Positions 9,564 to 19,419 are shown, counted from the first letter of the stretch. The stretch: DNA of 64,000 nt from Nitrospirota bacterium (GCA_004296885.1 SCVN01000023.1:248001-312000); one strand, 5' to 3'. Program-made: numbers and translations. The notes: a model not told the origin generated them from the letters alone.

Positions 9564-10124
9564 GTGATTTCAACCGCAGATTTTCGCAACGGGACCAGGC
9601 TGATGGTGGAAGGCGACCCGTACTACATCGTCGAGTTCCAGCACGTGAAGCCGGGCAAAGGGGGCGCGTTTGTCCGCACCAAGCTGAAAAGCTACAAGAC
9701 CAACAACATTCTCGATCGGACCTTTCGCTCGGGCGAACGGTTCGAGGAGCCGGACCTGGAAGAGCGGGAAATGCAGTTTTTGTATGCCGCCGGCGATTCG
9801 TACACCTTCATGGACACCGAGTCCTTCGAGCAGTTTACCTATGAGAAGAAGCAACTCGGCGAGAACGCAGACCTGCTCAAAGAGAACATGATCTCCAAGA
9901 TCCTGGTGTACGAACACCGGCCGATCGCCGTGGAACTGCCCATCTTCATTGAACTGAAAGTGGTGGACGGCGAACCGGGCGTGCGCGGCGATACGGCCTC
10001 CGGCGGAAACAAGCCCGTCATCGTGGAGACCGGTGCCGTCATCAAAGTGCCCCTGTACCTGGAAATCGGCGAGGTGATCAAGATCGACACCCGAACCAGG
10101 GAATACGTGGAGCGCGTCAGGTGA
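9564..10124 (+). CDS. efp: Translation elongation factor P
   Basis: Relieves ribosome stalling at polyproline. 186 aa with GTG start after AGGAAGAAAGG. Begins [14 protein letters not shown]. The tip loop reads [10 protein letters not shown], so the modified residue corresponds to Lys34, the residue beta-lysylated by EpmA in enterics; the modification system here is not visible in the window. Three OB-like domains and the C-terminal [15 protein letters not shown] are intact. Its TGA overlaps the accB GTG (GTGA). efp next to accBC is a common arrangement. Confidence 0.97.
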   Translation: MISTADFRNGTRLMVEGDPYYIVEFQHVKPGKGGAFVRTKLKSYKTNNILDRTFRSGERFEEPDLEEREMQFLYAAGDSYTFMDTESFEQFTYEKKQLGENADLLKENMISKILVYEHRPIAVELPIFIELKVVDGEPGVRGDTASGGNKPVIVETGAVIKVPLYLEIGEVIKIDTRTREYVERVR

Positions 10125-10693
10125 AGAAGCCACAACCGCACCGCCAGCCGAAACGAAACCCGACCCGCACCAAAGCCGCGAAGCCGGAGGCCCGCACGCC
10201 GCGCGCCGCCGGTTCGCAGGATATTTCCAGGGCGCAGCGGAACCACATCGCGCAACTGGTCGAGCTGCTGAAGGAGCATAACCTGACCGAACTGGAGTTG
10301 GAACGGGACGGCGTCAGAGTCCGAGTGCGCCGGGATTTCTTTCCGTCCGCCGGCCAGCCGATCTCCTGGGAGAACGCCTCGGCCGGTCAAGTCGCGCAAC
10401 CGGAGCCCAGCGCCGAGCCGACTCCGACGGCGGAAGTCGCCGGGGGCATCACGGTCACCTCGCCGATCGTCGGCACCTTTTACCGGTCGCCGTCCCCGGA
10501 CGCCGACCCCTATGTGAGCGAGGGGGACCTGGTCAAGAAGGGCCAGGTGCTCTGCATCGTGGAAGCCATGAAACTCATGAACGAGATCGAATCGGAGATG
10601 GACGGCCGGATCGTCAAAATCCTGGCTGAGAGCACAAAGCCCGTCGAATACGGGCAGCCGCTGTTTCTGATCGCGCCCGCGTCAGCGTCATAA
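10121..10693 (+). CDS. accB: Biotin carboxyl carrier protein of acetyl-CoA carboxylase
   Basis: Carries the biotin that shuttles CO2 between AccC and AccAD in fatty acid synthesis. 190 aa. The biotinyl domain has [12 protein letters not shown] with the acceptor Lys near residue 150, preceded by the thumb-like [17 protein letters not shown]. An A/P/E-rich linker joins it to an N-terminal helical region. The first ~30 residues are strongly basic and Pro-rich ([13 protein letters not shown]), longer than usual. GTG start overlaps the efp stop. Confidence 0.95.
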   Translation: MKKPQPHRQPKRNPTRTKAAKPEARTPRAAGSQDISRAQRNHIAQLVELLKEHNLTELELERDGVRVRVRRDFFPSAGQPISWENASAGQVAQPEPSAEPTPTAEVAGGITVTSPIVGTFYRSPSPDADPYVSEGDLVKKGQVLCIVEAMKLMNEIESEMDGRIVKILAESTKPVEYGQPLFLIAPASAS

Positions 10694-10717
10694 GAAGACC
10701 ACCCCGCAGGAGTCTCC

Positions 10718-12079
10718 GTGTTTAAGAAAGTGCTCGTCGCCAATCGAGGGGAAATCGCCCTCCGGGTCATTCGGGCCTGCCAAGAGCTTGGGATCCAGAC
10801 CGTCGCGATCCATTCCGAGGCGGATGCAGCCTCGGTGCACGTGCGGACAGCGGACGAACATGTCTGCGTCGGCCCGGCCGAGAGCGCGCTCAGCTACCGG
10901 AACATTCCCAACGTGCTCAGCGCCGCCGAGATTACCGGTGCCGATGCGATCCATCCCGGGTATGGATTTCTGGCTGAAAACGCGCATTTTGCGGAAGTCT
11001 GCGAATCCATCGGCGTGAAATTTATCGGACCCACTTCAGAAAACATCGCCATGATGGGGGACAAGGCCAAGGCGCGGGAACTCATGATCCGCCGCGGCAT
11101 TCCGGTCCTTCCCGGCAGCCCGGGCGAACTCCACAGCGAAAGCGACGCGCTGGAGGCCGCCCGCAAGATCGGGTTTCCGGTCATCATCAAGGCGTCCGCC
11201 GGCGGGGGCGGCCGCGGCATGCGCGTGGTCAACAAGGAAGAGGAAGTGGTCCGGGCCTTTCAGACGGCGCAAGCCGAAGCCAAGTCCACCTTCGGCAACG
11301 AGGGCGTCTATCTCGAACGGTACTTTCTGGAGCCTCGCCACATTGAAGTCCAGATCCTGGCCGACGAGCGGGGCCGCGTGGTCTTCCTGGGAGAACGGGA
11401 CTGCTCGATCCAGCGCCGTTACCAAAAGCTGGTTGAAGAAACCCCGTCCCCGGCCGTGGATGACCGGTTGCGCCGGGAGATGGGCCGCGTCGCCGTCGAA
11501 GCCATCAAAGCCGCCCACTATCGCAACGCCGGCACCGTCGAATTTCTGCTGGACAAGGACCAGAACTTCTACTTTATGGAGGTCAACGCCAGAATCCAGG
11601 TCGAACATCCGGTGACGGAAATGGTCACGGGCATCGACCTGATCAAGGAGCAGATCCGGATCGCGGCGGGCTTGCCCTTGGCCTTCCGGCAACAGGACAT
11701 CAAGCTGTCCGGCCACAGCTTCGAATGCCGGATCAACGCGGAAGATCCGGAGAAGTTCACCCCCTGTCCCGGCCCGATCTTCCGCTACCATCAGCCCGGC
11801 GGGATCGGCGTCCGGGTGGATTCGGCCATGGAAGCCAACAGTACCGTGGTGCCTCACTATGATTCGTTGATCGCCAAACTGATCACCCACGGGCAGGATC
11901 GCGACGAAGCCATGGCGCGCATGCGCCGGGCGCTGGGCGAGTTTGTGATCGAGGGGATCAAGACCACGATCCCGCTGCACCGCCGGATTTTCAGCGACGC
12001 GGAATTCCAAAAAGGCCGGGTCTCGACCAGTTACCTCGAACGCTTCCTCGCCAACCATCCGGTCAACCCTGCGCACTGA
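10718..12079 (+). CDS. accC: Acetyl-CoA carboxylase biotin carboxylase subunit
   Basis: ATP-dependent carboxylation of biotin on AccB. 453 aa, GTG start. ATP-grasp enzyme beginning [19 protein letters not shown], with [17 protein letters not shown], the glycine-rich loop [11 protein letters not shown], the catalytic [18 protein letters not shown] and the C-terminal region ending [10 protein letters not shown]. Follows accB by 24 bases, so both subunits are made from one transcript. accA and accD are not in this window. Confidence 0.97.
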   Translation: MFKKVLVANRGEIALRVIRACQELGIQTVAIHSEADAASVHVRTADEHVCVGPAESALSYRNIPNVLSAAEITGADAIHPGYGFLAENAHFAEVCESIGVKFIGPTSENIAMMGDKAKARELMIRRGIPVLPGSPGELHSESDALEAARKIGFPVIIKASAGGGGRGMRVVNKEEEVVRAFQTAQAEAKSTFGNEGVYLERYFLEPRHIEVQILADERGRVVFLGERDCSIQRRYQKLVEETPSPAVDDRLRREMGRVAVEAIKAAHYRNAGTVEFLLDKDQNFYFMEVNARIQVEHPVTEMVTGIDLIKEQIRIAAGLPLAFRQQDIKLSGHSFECRINAEDPEKFTPCPGPIFRYHQPGGIGVRVDSAMEANSTVVPHYDSLIAKLITHGQDRDEAMARMRRALGEFVIEGIKTTIPLHRRIFSDAEFQKGRVSTSYLERFLANHPVNPAH

Positions 12080-12084
12080 CTCAG

Positions 12085-12726
12085 GTGGCTGCGCATCCAA
12101 CCCGTTCGTCTCCGCTCAAGGGCCTCTACGTCATCCTCGACCCGATCGCCTCCGGCAGCAAGCCCCCGGAGGAATTGCTGCGCGAGGCGGCCTCCGCCGG
12201 CGTGCGCTTGTTTCAATACCGCAACAAGACGGATTCCGCCCTGACCGTCTATCGTCAGGCCTTGCACCTCCGCCAAGTGGCCGCCGACGTGCAGGCCCTG
12301 TTCATCATCAACGATCGCTGCGATCTGGCCCTGGCGGTCGAAGCGGACGGCGTCCACCTGGGCCAGGACGACCTTCCAGTGCCCCTCGCCAGATCCCTCA
12401 TGGGACCGGACAAGTTGATCGGCATCTCCACCCACCGAGAGGCGGATGTTCAATCAGCCATAGCCGGAGGAGCCGACTATCTGGGTTTCGGCCCGATCTT
12501 TTCCACGGCCAGCAAACGGGACCATGAGCCGGTGGTCGGGCTCGAAGAGCTGCGCCGAATCAGAACCCTGACCAGGTTGCCGATCTTCGCCATCGGAGGG
12601 ATCACGGCAAACAACGTCGCAGCCGTTGTCGAGGCGGGAGCGGATGGAGTCGCGGTGATTTCAGCTCTGGCACAAGCTGCCGACGTGCCTGCGGCCGTTC
12701 GGGCCTTCAGAGCCCATCTCGGCTGA
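12085..12726 (+). CDS. thiE: Thiamine-phosphate synthase
   Basis: Joins HMP-PP and HET-P to form thiamine phosphate. 213 aa TIM barrel: GLYVILDP, LFQYRNKTDSA (QxR-x-K motif), IINDRCDLALAVEADGVHLGQDDLP, IGISTH, DYLGFGPIFSTASK and AIGGITANN. GTG start 5 bases after accC. The 3' end overlaps the convergent bioD end by 20 bases. No TPP riboswitch is visible in front of it, and there is no room for one. Confidence 0.95.
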   Translation: MAAHPTRSSPLKGLYVILDPIASGSKPPEELLREAASAGVRLFQYRNKTDSALTVYRQALHLRQVAADVQALFIINDRCDLALAVEADGVHLGQDDLPVPLARSLMGPDKLIGISTHREADVQSAIAGGADYLGFGPIFSTASKRDHEPVVGLEELRRIRTLTRLPIFAIGGITANNVAAVVEAGADGVAVISALAQAADVPAAVRAFRAHLG

Positions 12727-13471
12727 CGAGGTCGGCCAGCGTTTCGATGCCCGGATCGCGGGACAGTTCCGACACACCCACATCCCCCCCTCCGGCCAGG
12801 CCCGCCAGGTAGGGGAGAGGCCCAATCACGGGGACGCCGCTCCGTTCCTTCAGCAAGGCGACCGTCGAGGCCGCTTGCAGATCTTCATCCAAGGCTGCCT
12901 GATACGGAATCTGTTGGTTCAGCACCAGGGCCAGCACGGGAATCTTTCGCGCCCGCAAGGCTTCGAGCGTCAGCAGCGCGTGGTTGACGCCGCCGAGCGC
13001 GCAGCGGCCCACGAGCACGACCGGCAAGGCCAATCGCTCGATCAGATCCCGCATGTCTTCACGGTCGGTGAGCGGCACACAAAGGCCGCCCGCCCCCTCG
13101 ATCAGCACGGCACGATAGCGAGCCGCCAACCGTCCATAGGCTTCCACGATGCGGTCCAGACTGATGACCGCTCCGACTTGTCTGGCGGCGGCCAGCGGCG
13201 CGATGGGGGCAGAGAACTGATAGAGGCTCAGGAAAGCGCCGGGATCGTCGCCGGCCAAGCAAGTAAGAAACCGTTCCGCATCGGATGGCCCGGCAGAGCC
13301 TGCTTCATAACCGGTTTCAACCGGCTTCAGAACACCAACCGAGAGCCCTCGACGCTTTAAACAGACAACCAGCGCGGCCGTAACCACCGTCTTGCCGACA
13401 CCCGTATCCGTTCCGGTCACAAAGCAGCTGCCGGACGATAGGGGAGAGGCGCTGCGCGGAAGACCCGTCAT
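12707..13471 (-). CDS. bioD: Dethiobiotin synthetase
   Basis: ATP-dependent closure of the ureido ring of dethiobiotin. 254 aa. P-loop FVTGTDTGVGKTVVTAAL, the KPVETG motif, the IEGAGGLCVPL motif and the VLVGRCALGGVNHALLTLEAL region typical of BioD. Lies 16 bases downstream of the SDR gene on the same strand, so the two are probably cotranscribed. It supplies the cofactor for AccB encoded 2 kb away. No bioA, bioB or bioF is seen here. Confidence 0.93.
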   Translation of the reverse strand: MTGLPRSASPLSSGSCFVTGTDTGVGKTVVTAALVVCLKRRGLSVGVLKPVETGYEAGSAGPSDAERFLTCLAGDDPGAFLSLYQFSAPIAPLAAARQVGAVISLDRIVEAYGRLAARYRAVLIEGAGGLCVPLTDREDMRDLIERLALPVVLVGRCALGGVNHALLTLEALRARKIPVLALVLNQQIPYQAALDEDLQAASTVALLKERSGVPVIGPLPYLAGLAGGGDVGVSELSRDPGIETLADLVSRDGL

Positions 13472-13487
13472 GATCTGAAGCCTGCCA

Positions 13488-14243
13488 TCAGAGGATGCGA
13501 CTGTCCAGATTCCAAATTTGACCCGAGGCGGCGGGCAGCAGGGCCAGATGATAGATGGAGCGAGCGACCGACTCCACGTCCGTCAACCGACCCAGCACAT
13601 GCTCGTTCACGCCCATTGCCTCCTTGATGCCCGATTCTTCCGGCATGGCCGAGCCGGTCAGATTCGACCGGTGCCAACCGGGACAGACGGCATTGACTCG
13701 GACGTTGTCGGCGCCCCATTCGCGCGCCGCGCTTTTGACGAGACCCAACAGACCCGCCTTGGCCGCCGCATAGGCCGCCTGCCCGGTCGTCCCTTGCAAA
13801 GCCGAGAAGGAAGCGACGACCAACACGGAGCCTCCCTGCTGTCGAACCATGACGGGACCGGCAGCCTGCAGACAGTGAAACGTCCCGGTGAGGTTCGTCT
13901 CGATCGTATCCGTCCACTGCTCCACGCTGGTCTTGAGCACCAACCCGTTGCCGGCCTGCCCCGCATTGCAGATGAGCACGTCCAGGCGCCCCCAACGGGA
14001 GAGGAACGCATCGACCATGGCCCGCACCGGCTTGGCCTCTCGGATGTCGGCTTGCAGGCAGCAGGCAGTCCCTCCGCTCTCGACAACCGTCGCCGCGGTA
14101 CGTTCCGCCTCTTCTCGTCTTGTTCGGTAGTGCACTCCGACGTTCCACCGGGCACGGCCGAATTCCACACAGAGGGCCCTGCCGATGACGCCGGAGCCGC
14201 CGGTGACCAGCACGGAGGAGGGCGTGGAAGACTCTCTTCCCAT
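13488..14243 (-). CDS. SDR family oxidoreductase (FabG-like)
   Basis: Short-chain dehydrogenase, 251 aa. Rossmann glycine motif VLVTGGSGVIGRAL, NAG motif (ICNAGQAGNG), catalytic Ser in VVASFSALQG and YAAAK (Tyr/Lys), then the NAVCPGW loop. Position ahead of bioD suggests a role in acyl-chain or pimelate steps of biotin synthesis, but this is only context; FabG paralogues act on many 3-oxoacyl substrates. No other bio gene accompanies the pair. The start ATG is followed by MGRESSTPSS before the Rossmann strand. Confidence 0.85.
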   Translation of the reverse strand: MGRESSTPSSVLVTGGSGVIGRALCVEFGRARWNVGVHYRTRREEAERTAATVVESGGTACCLQADIREAKPVRAMVDAFLSRWGRLDVLICNAGQAGNGLVLKTSVEQWTDTIETNLTGTFHCLQAAGPVMVRQQGGSVLVVASFSALQGTTGQAAYAAAKAGLLGLVKSAAREWGADNVRVNAVCPGWHRSNLTGSAMPEESGIKEAMGVNEHVLGRLTDVESVARSIYHLALLPAASGQIWNLDSRIL

Positions 14244-14411
14244 CAGATCGTTCTCTGCGGTGAATGTGTCCGAGCGTCACCCACGATGGCATTATCGTGA
14301 ATTGGCCCGAGAAAACACAAGGAGGCACAGCCGGTGGCGCGTGCTTCAGCCTTGCTCGATTTCCCGCACTTGTGCTACCGTGTCGCGCCAATGTATCCAA
14401 CAGGAGTTGCC

Positions 14412-15197
14412 ATGCCCCATGTCCCCTTCAAACCGGCCCTCATAACCATGGCAGCCGTGGGGCTACTGTTTCTAGGCCATCCGGCCCTTCCCCTCGCTGC
14501 CGGCGCCGAGCCTGAAACCATCGCCCATGCCGACGAATACTTCCCCGACGCGCCGGGCAGCCGTTGGAAGTACCGGGGTTATGTGGAAGAGGGGCCTCTC
14601 CAGAAAATAGCCGGCAAGGGGTTTGTCAACGTGTCGACCGTCCAGGGGGTCGAAAATCTGAAAGGCGTCACCGTCAAAGTCTTTCACGATACGAATCCCG
14701 GCGACCACGGCCCCAGCGACAGTTACTACCGACGGGACGCAGTCGGGATCGTCTACTACGGGTCCCAACCGGGCACCCCGCTCGAAAAGCAATTGGTGCC
14801 CTATCAGATTGTCCGCTTCCCGCTGGTCATCCCGTCCTCGTTTCAGCAATTCGATCGGAAGGGCGTGACGCTCGGCGCAGATCTGGACGGGGACGAGCAG
14901 GAGGAACGAGTGGACGCCGAGGCCAGCGTGCACGTGCTTGGCAAAGACACCATCTCCGTCCCGGCCGGCACGTATCAGGACACCATCCGTATCGAGGCCC
15001 GGATGCGGATGCAAATTACCCTCTCAGGGAGCGGGAGGAAGGTCTACGGCACCGACGTGATGACCGCCTGGTTTGCCAGGGGAGTGGGGCTGGTCAAGTA
15101 CGTGGAGCGGCAGGAACTCCCGCCGGTCAAGACGGACCAGGGCTTCATCACCGAGATCATGGAAGAACTCGAAGAAGTGGTGATCGGAACCCGGTAG
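14412..15197 (+). CDS. Secreted protein of unknown function
   Basis: 261 aa. AGGAG at 14402-14406 sits 5 bases before the chosen ATG, and the product then starts with a Sec signal peptide (PALITMAAVGLLFLGHPALPLAAGA). The mature part starts with an HADEYFPDAPGSRWKYRG segment and appears beta-rich. It includes SVPAGTYQDTIRIEARMR followed by a TAWFARGVGLVKYVER strand; similar patterns occur in periplasmic lipid- or polysaccharide-associated beta proteins, but I cannot assign a family. Convergent with putA, with one base between the stop codons. Confidence 0.8.
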   Translation: MPHVPFKPALITMAAVGLLFLGHPALPLAAGAEPETIAHADEYFPDAPGSRWKYRGYVEEGPLQKIAGKGFVNVSTVQGVENLKGVTVKVFHDTNPGDHGPSDSYYRRDAVGIVYYGSQPGTPLEKQLVPYQIVRFPLVIPSSFQQFDRKGVTLGADLDGDEQEERVDAEASVHVLGKDTISVPAGTYQDTIRIEARMRMQITLSGSGRKVYGTDVMTAWFARGVGLVKYVERQELPPVKTDQGFITEIMEELEEVVIGTR

Positions 15198-15198
15198 T

Positions 15199-18165
15199 TC
15201 AGTCCGCGGGAGCAAACCCGCGGCGCAGGGTGTTTTCACTGGTCACCCGCATGACCATGAATTGATTCAAGTAGCCTTGCCCTCCCGTCTTCGCCCCCAC
15301 GCCGGACAAACGATGCCCGCCGAACGGCTGGCGGCCCACCAGCGCCCCCGTGATGGGGCGATTGATGTAGAGATTGCCGACATCGAACGACTCCGCCGCC
15401 AGACGGATATTGACGGGGCTCCGTGAATAGACGCCGCCGGTCAAGGCATAGGGCGAATCATTGGCCAGGGTAAGCGCTTCGCCGAAATCCCGCGCCTTCA
15501 ACACGGCCAGAACCGGGCCGAAAATCTCTTCCTGTGCCAGCCGTCCGCCGGGGGGCACATCGGCAAACACGACCGGCCCGACAAAATATCCTTCGCGTTC
15601 CACCTGCCGTTCCAGCACCAGTCGCCCTTCGCGCTTCCCGATCTGAATGTACTCACGCACCGTGGCGCAAGCCCGCTCATCGATCAGCGGCCCCATCCTG
15701 GTCCCCGGGTCTTCCGGATCGCCGATCGGCAGGCTGAGGACCGTATCCGCCAGCCGCTGCAGGAAGGACTCGTAGATTGCTTCATGGACGATGGCCCGCG
15801 AACAGGCTGAGCACTTCTGCCCTTGGTAGCCGGTAAAGGAGTCAACGACCCCCGTCACCGCCTCGTCAAGATCCGCCGTCTCGTCCACAATGATCGCGTT
15901 CTTGCCCCCCATCTCCGCGATAACGTGTTTGAGGCCCTGCCGTCCAGGCTCGACGGAGACCGCCTGGGCCAGGATCGAGAGTCCGACATCCTTCGACCCG
16001 GTAAACGCAATCATCCGCACATCCGGATGGCCGACCAACGTCCGCCCGACATCCGGCCCGCCGGGCATGAATTGCAAGACGCCGCTCGGCAGCCCGGCTT
16101 CGGCAAACACCTCCATCAACAGATGCCCGACCCGAGGCGACCGTTCCGACGGTTTGAACAGGACCGGATTGCCCGTCACCAGCGCGGCGCTGACCATGCC
16201 GGTCGGGATCGCCAGCGGGAAATTCCAGGGAGCCAGCACGGCGGTCGCTCCGCGCGGCGCATAGAGCACCTGGTTCTGCTCGCCCGGCGCCTGCCCCACG
16301 CATTGGGACTCAACGAGTCGCTGCATGTCTCGCGCATAAAATTCGAGAAAGTCGATGGCCTCCGCCACATCCGCATCCGCTTCACGCCAGGGCTTCCCCG
16401 TTTCGAAAATCTCCCAGGCTGCCAACTCCAGGCGCCGACGGCGCATAATTTCGGCAGCCTTGACCAGGTACGCCGCCCGTTCCGAGGGCGACACGGTCCG
16501 CCACGCAGGCCACTGTTCCTGCGCGACATGGACCAACGACGCGACGTCGCCTGGCGCAACTGTCGGCATCCGGCAAATGATTTCCTGCGGCCGAGCGGGA
16601 TTCCGCGAAACCAATTCGGGTCCGGATGGAACCGGACCGGCATCCGGCCATCGGGCCAGAGGCTTGTCCAGCAGGGCGCGGACGGAAGCCAGGGCCTCGG
16701 CCATCGCAGCCCTGGCCGACGCCAGGGAGAAGTCCGTATGGGGTTCGTTCTCAAACCGGTCTACACGTTCAATCCGCTGATCCATTGGCGGTGGGGCGGG
16801 GGAAGCCAGCAGCAAATCCACCGAAGCAGCTTCGGCATATTCTTTGCGCAAAAACGATTCATTGGAGGTATTTTCAAGAAGGCGTCGCACCAAGTAGGCC
16901 ATGCCGGGAAGAAACTCTCCGACCGGGGTGTAGAGCCGGACGCGACGTCCTTCCGCCACCACGGCATTCTGGAGCGGTTCCGCCATGCCGAAGATCATCT
17001 GGTACTCGCAGGCTTCGGGAGGCAGCCCGGTTGCGTCCGCCAGGGCCTGCGCATAAGCCAGGCTGCGGAGGTTATGCGTCCCAAACGAAGGCCGGATATG
17101 ATCCGCATGGTGGATCAACAACCGGCTCATCGCTTCGTAATTGGCATCCGTCTCGGCCTTGTGCCGGAACAGGGGGACCGGCCAGCCCCGCTGTCGGTAA
17201 CGAACCATGTCGGAATCCCAATAAGCGCCCTTGACCAATCGTACCCCCACCGGCGCCGTACGCTTGCCGGCCCACTGAATCAGGGCCTCCAAATCATGGA
17301 CAGACTCGGTCAGGTAGGCCTGCAAGGCAATGCTCCCATAAGGGTACTGCCGATAGGCCTCTTCGGAGAGCAGGCGCATAAATATCATCAGCGTCAGATC
17401 CTTGAGCTCCGCCTGCTCCATGTCGAACGTAAGACCGGCCGGCAGCCGGACCGCCAGGTCCAGGATCGGGCGCAGCCGCGCGGCAACCGACGCAAAACCG
17501 CCCTCCGGATCGATGGGGTCCAGATGGGAATAGAGCGCGGAGAGTTTCACCGAGAGGTTGACGCGCGGCAGGGGGCCCAAGTGATCCTGTTCGAGGCGTG
17601 AAGAGGAAGGCCAGTCACCGGCAGCTCGCCCCAGCCACGTCAACGCATCGAGGCAGCGGTCTCGATAGTGATCCGCCTCCTTCTCGCTGACCGTGGCTTC
17701 TCCCAAGAGATCCACGGAAAAACCCCGCCCGTCCTTCCACAGACCGGCCAGCACCGGTACCGCATCCCGTACCGAGTCGCCGGCAATGAAGGTGCGCGCC
17801 ATCTGTTCGATGCGCTTGCGGAGCGACCTGGCGCTGAGCCTCGCGCCCAACTTGCTTGCCGACACAGCCTGCACCCCCCACTGCAGGGGATTGGCGCCGC
17901 TCTGCAGGCCGGCAAAATACTCCTCCGCCAGTCTCGCCACCTGTGCATCGCTGTTCAACGAAGGCAACACGTCAACGAAGCGGAAGAGCTGCACCTTGAA
18001 CGTCTCGTTGCGCATGCACCAATCCAGCAGGCTGCTCGACCACCAGCGACGGTCGAAGAGCGACGGCACATGGCCGGCCGATTGCGCGGCCAGCATCCGG
18101 CCAATGCGTCCGGTGGCCGCCTCCACGTCCCGGTCACTGAGTTCTCTGCGATGCGTCCCGGTCAC
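15199..18165 (-). CDS. putA: Bifunctional proline dehydrogenase / L-glutamate gamma-semialdehyde dehydrogenase (PutA type)
   Basis: Oxidises proline to glutamate with electrons to quinone. About 990 aa, the size of PutAs that lack the N-terminal RHH DNA-binding domain, so it is not expected to self-repress. The PRODH barrel shows NLSVKLSALYSHLDP, VRLVKGAYWDSD and a late YQMIFGMAE. The ALDH half shows APWNFPLAIPTGM, AFTGSKDVG, AEMGGKNAIIVDE and catalytic Cys in GYQGQKCSACSRA. The frame is open to a TTG at 18195. I chose the GTG at 18165 because GAGG lies 5 bases upstream and a -10-like TATACT overlaps the TTG. PutA fits growth on amino acids or proline turnover. Confidence 0.93.
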   Translation of the reverse strand: MTGTHRRELSDRDVEAATGRIGRMLAAQSAGHVPSLFDRRWWSSSLLDWCMRNETFKVQLFRFVDVLPSLNSDAQVARLAEEYFAGLQSGANPLQWGVQAVSASKLGARLSARSLRKRIEQMARTFIAGDSVRDAVPVLAGLWKDGRGFSVDLLGEATVSEKEADHYRDRCLDALTWLGRAAGDWPSSSRLEQDHLGPLPRVNLSVKLSALYSHLDPIDPEGGFASVAARLRPILDLAVRLPAGLTFDMEQAELKDLTLMIFMRLLSEEAYRQYPYGSIALQAYLTESVHDLEALIQWAGKRTAPVGVRLVKGAYWDSDMVRYRQRGWPVPLFRHKAETDANYEAMSRLLIHHADHIRPSFGTHNLRSLAYAQALADATGLPPEACEYQMIFGMAEPLQNAVVAEGRRVRLYTPVGEFLPGMAYLVRRLLENTSNESFLRKEYAEAASVDLLLASPAPPPMDQRIERVDRFENEPHTDFSLASARAAMAEALASVRALLDKPLARWPDAGPVPSGPELVSRNPARPQEIICRMPTVAPGDVASLVHVAQEQWPAWRTVSPSERAAYLVKAAEIMRRRRLELAAWEIFETGKPWREADADVAEAIDFLEFYARDMQRLVESQCVGQAPGEQNQVLYAPRGATAVLAPWNFPLAIPTGMVSAALVTGNPVLFKPSERSPRVGHLLMEVFAEAGLPSGVLQFMPGGPDVGRTLVGHPDVRMIAFTGSKDVGLSILAQAVSVEPGRQGLKHVIAEMGGKNAIIVDETADLDEAVTGVVDSFTGYQGQKCSACSRAIVHEAIYESFLQRLADTVLSLPIGDPEDPGTRMGPLIDERACATVREYIQIGKREGRLVLERQVEREGYFVGPVVFADVPPGGRLAQEEIFGPVLAVLKARDFGEALTLANDSPYALTGGVYSRSPVNIRLAAESFDVGNLYINRPITGALVGRQPFGGHRLSGVGAKTGGQGYLNQFMVMRVTSENTLRRGFAPAD

Positions 18166-18194
18166 CGAAACCTCACGACTGTTTTCTGTCTCCA

Positions 18195-18223
18195 AGTATA
18201 CACCCTCGAAAGTTTCCCTTGAA
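18195..18223 (-). promoter_or_regulatory. Promoter candidate for putA
   Basis: On the minus strand TTCAAG (18223-18218), 17 bases, TATACT (18200-18195). This would start transcription near 18188, between the two possible putA start codons. The -35 match is weak. A divergent TTGAAA (18219-18224) with a poor -10 could serve the desaturase. Confidence 0.4.
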
Positions 18224-18318
18224 AACTATGAATGATTCCGCTAGGCTACGCCCGCCTTGCAGGAATACACCAGAGAGGAATGACTTCGGAGGCCGGACAA
18301 ACACGGGGAGGAAGCCTG

Positions 18319-19149
18319 GTGAACAAACCCATGCCGAAGACAGACTACCCCTGCATCGTCCTCTTTAGCGTCATCACCGTCGCCACCCTCGTTGGCGTCC
18401 CGCTCTTCGCCTGGACCTACGGCTTCACCAAACTGGACTGGATCATGTTTGCCATCCTATACATGGCCAGCGGCCTGGGCATCACGGTCGGCTACCATCG
18501 GTTGATCTCGCACCGAAGCTTCGACTGCCCCAATTGGGTCAAGGCCTGCTTCCTGATCGCTGGCGGCTGGGCATTGGAGAACTCCGCGCTGCGCTGGTGC
18601 TCGGACCATATCCGCCACCATGCGCGCTGCGACCAGGAAGAAGATCCCTATAACGCGCTCAAGGGGTTCTGGCACAGTCACTGCGGTTGGATTTTCATCA
18701 AGTCCCCCTACCGGGACGAAAAATACGAGACCAAGCTGCGCAAAGACCCGTTGATCATGTGGCAACACCGGTACTATCTGCCGATCATGCTCTCCGGCCT
18801 GCTGCTGCCCTTCGTCGTCGGACTTGCGCATGGGGGCTGGATCGGCGGGCTGAGCTGCTTTCTGCTGGCCGGAGTCTGCCGGACCTTCCTGGTCCTGAAC
18901 TCCACCTTCTGCATCAATTCGATCTGCCACATGTGGGGCTCCCAGCCGCACGGGACGGACGATAGCAGCAGGGACAGTTGGTGGATTTCGTTGCTCACCT
19001 TCGGCGAGGGCTATCACAACTACCACCATGCCCACCTGCGGGATTATCGCAACGGCCCCAAGTGGTACAATTTCGACCCCTCCAAATGGCTCATCTTCAC
19101 TTTGTCCAAACTGAGGCTGGCCTCGAATCTACAGCGCTACCAAGCCTAG
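18319..19149 (+). CDS. Membrane fatty acid (acyl) desaturase, delta-9 type
   Basis: Di-iron integral membrane desaturase introducing a double bond into acyl-CoA or lipid acyl chains. About 276 aa. The three histidine boxes are HRLISH, HIRHH (in WCSDHIRHHARC) and HNYHH (GEGYHNYHHAHLRDYRNG). Hydrophobic segments lie at the start (IVLFSVITVATLVGVPLFAW), centre and around LPIMLSGLLLPFVVGLAHG. GTG chosen because GGGGAGGA ends 7 bases upstream; an ATG 12 bases on is possible. The stop codon TAG lies inside the left terminal repeat of the element that follows. Confidence 0.9.
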   Translation: MNKPMPKTDYPCIVLFSVITVATLVGVPLFAWTYGFTKLDWIMFAILYMASGLGITVGYHRLISHRSFDCPNWVKACFLIAGGWALENSALRWCSDHIRHHARCDQEEDPYNALKGFWHSHCGWIFIKSPYRDEKYETKLRKDPLIMWQHRYYLPIMLSGLLLPFVVGLAHGGWIGGLSCFLLAGVCRTFLVLNSTFCINSICHMWGSQPHGTDDSSRDSWWISLLTFGEGYHNYHHAHLRDYRNGPKWYNFDPSKWLIFTLSKLRLASNLQRYQA

Positions 19150-19354
19150 CAGGCTGTTGAAAAAGTCCGCCAGCTTTGTTCTCGCGTCGCTCAGGGACTC
19201 AACGTACCGCACAGAGTACGCCTCGCCCCTTCGCTGGCTGCGGCCTCGCTGGACGGCCTTTTTGACCATCCTGCGGGAGGTTCTCATATCATCCCAAGCC
19301 ATCGAACGATTGGTGCCTGAGTGGCTCCAAAATAGTTTTCAACAGTCGGCTAGG
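19145..19354 (+). repeat. MITE-like element with 19-bp terminal inverted repeats
   Basis: CCTAGCAGGCTGTTGAAAA at 19145-19163 and the reverse complement of 19336-19354 (CCTAGCCGACTGTTGAAAA) agree at 17 of 19 bases. Inside, 19245-19272 is a second inverted partner of the left end. The ~210-bp element has no convincing ORF, and its left end contains the desaturase stop codon. From memory, similar CAGGCTGTTGAAAAAGTCC stretches are dispersed in Nitrospira genomes; not checked. Confidence 0.7.
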
Positions 19355-19389
19355 TCTTTTCCCCCTCCTATTACCGGCCCAATAGCCCC

Positions 19390-19419
19390 TTGTCTGAATC
19401 AGACGGGGGGGCGTATCAT
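19390..19419 (+). promoter_or_regulatory. Promoter candidate for the mrp operon
   Basis: TTGTCT (19390-19395), 18-base spacer, TATCAT (19414-19419), about 74 bases before the mrp ATG. Confidence 0.5.

Noticed and set aside
12060-12090. TPP riboswitch before thiE
   Set aside because: Only 5 bases separate accC and thiE.
15823-17601. 592-codon plus-strand frame over putA
   Set aside because: Antisense to a conserved enzyme; composition is that of a shadow.
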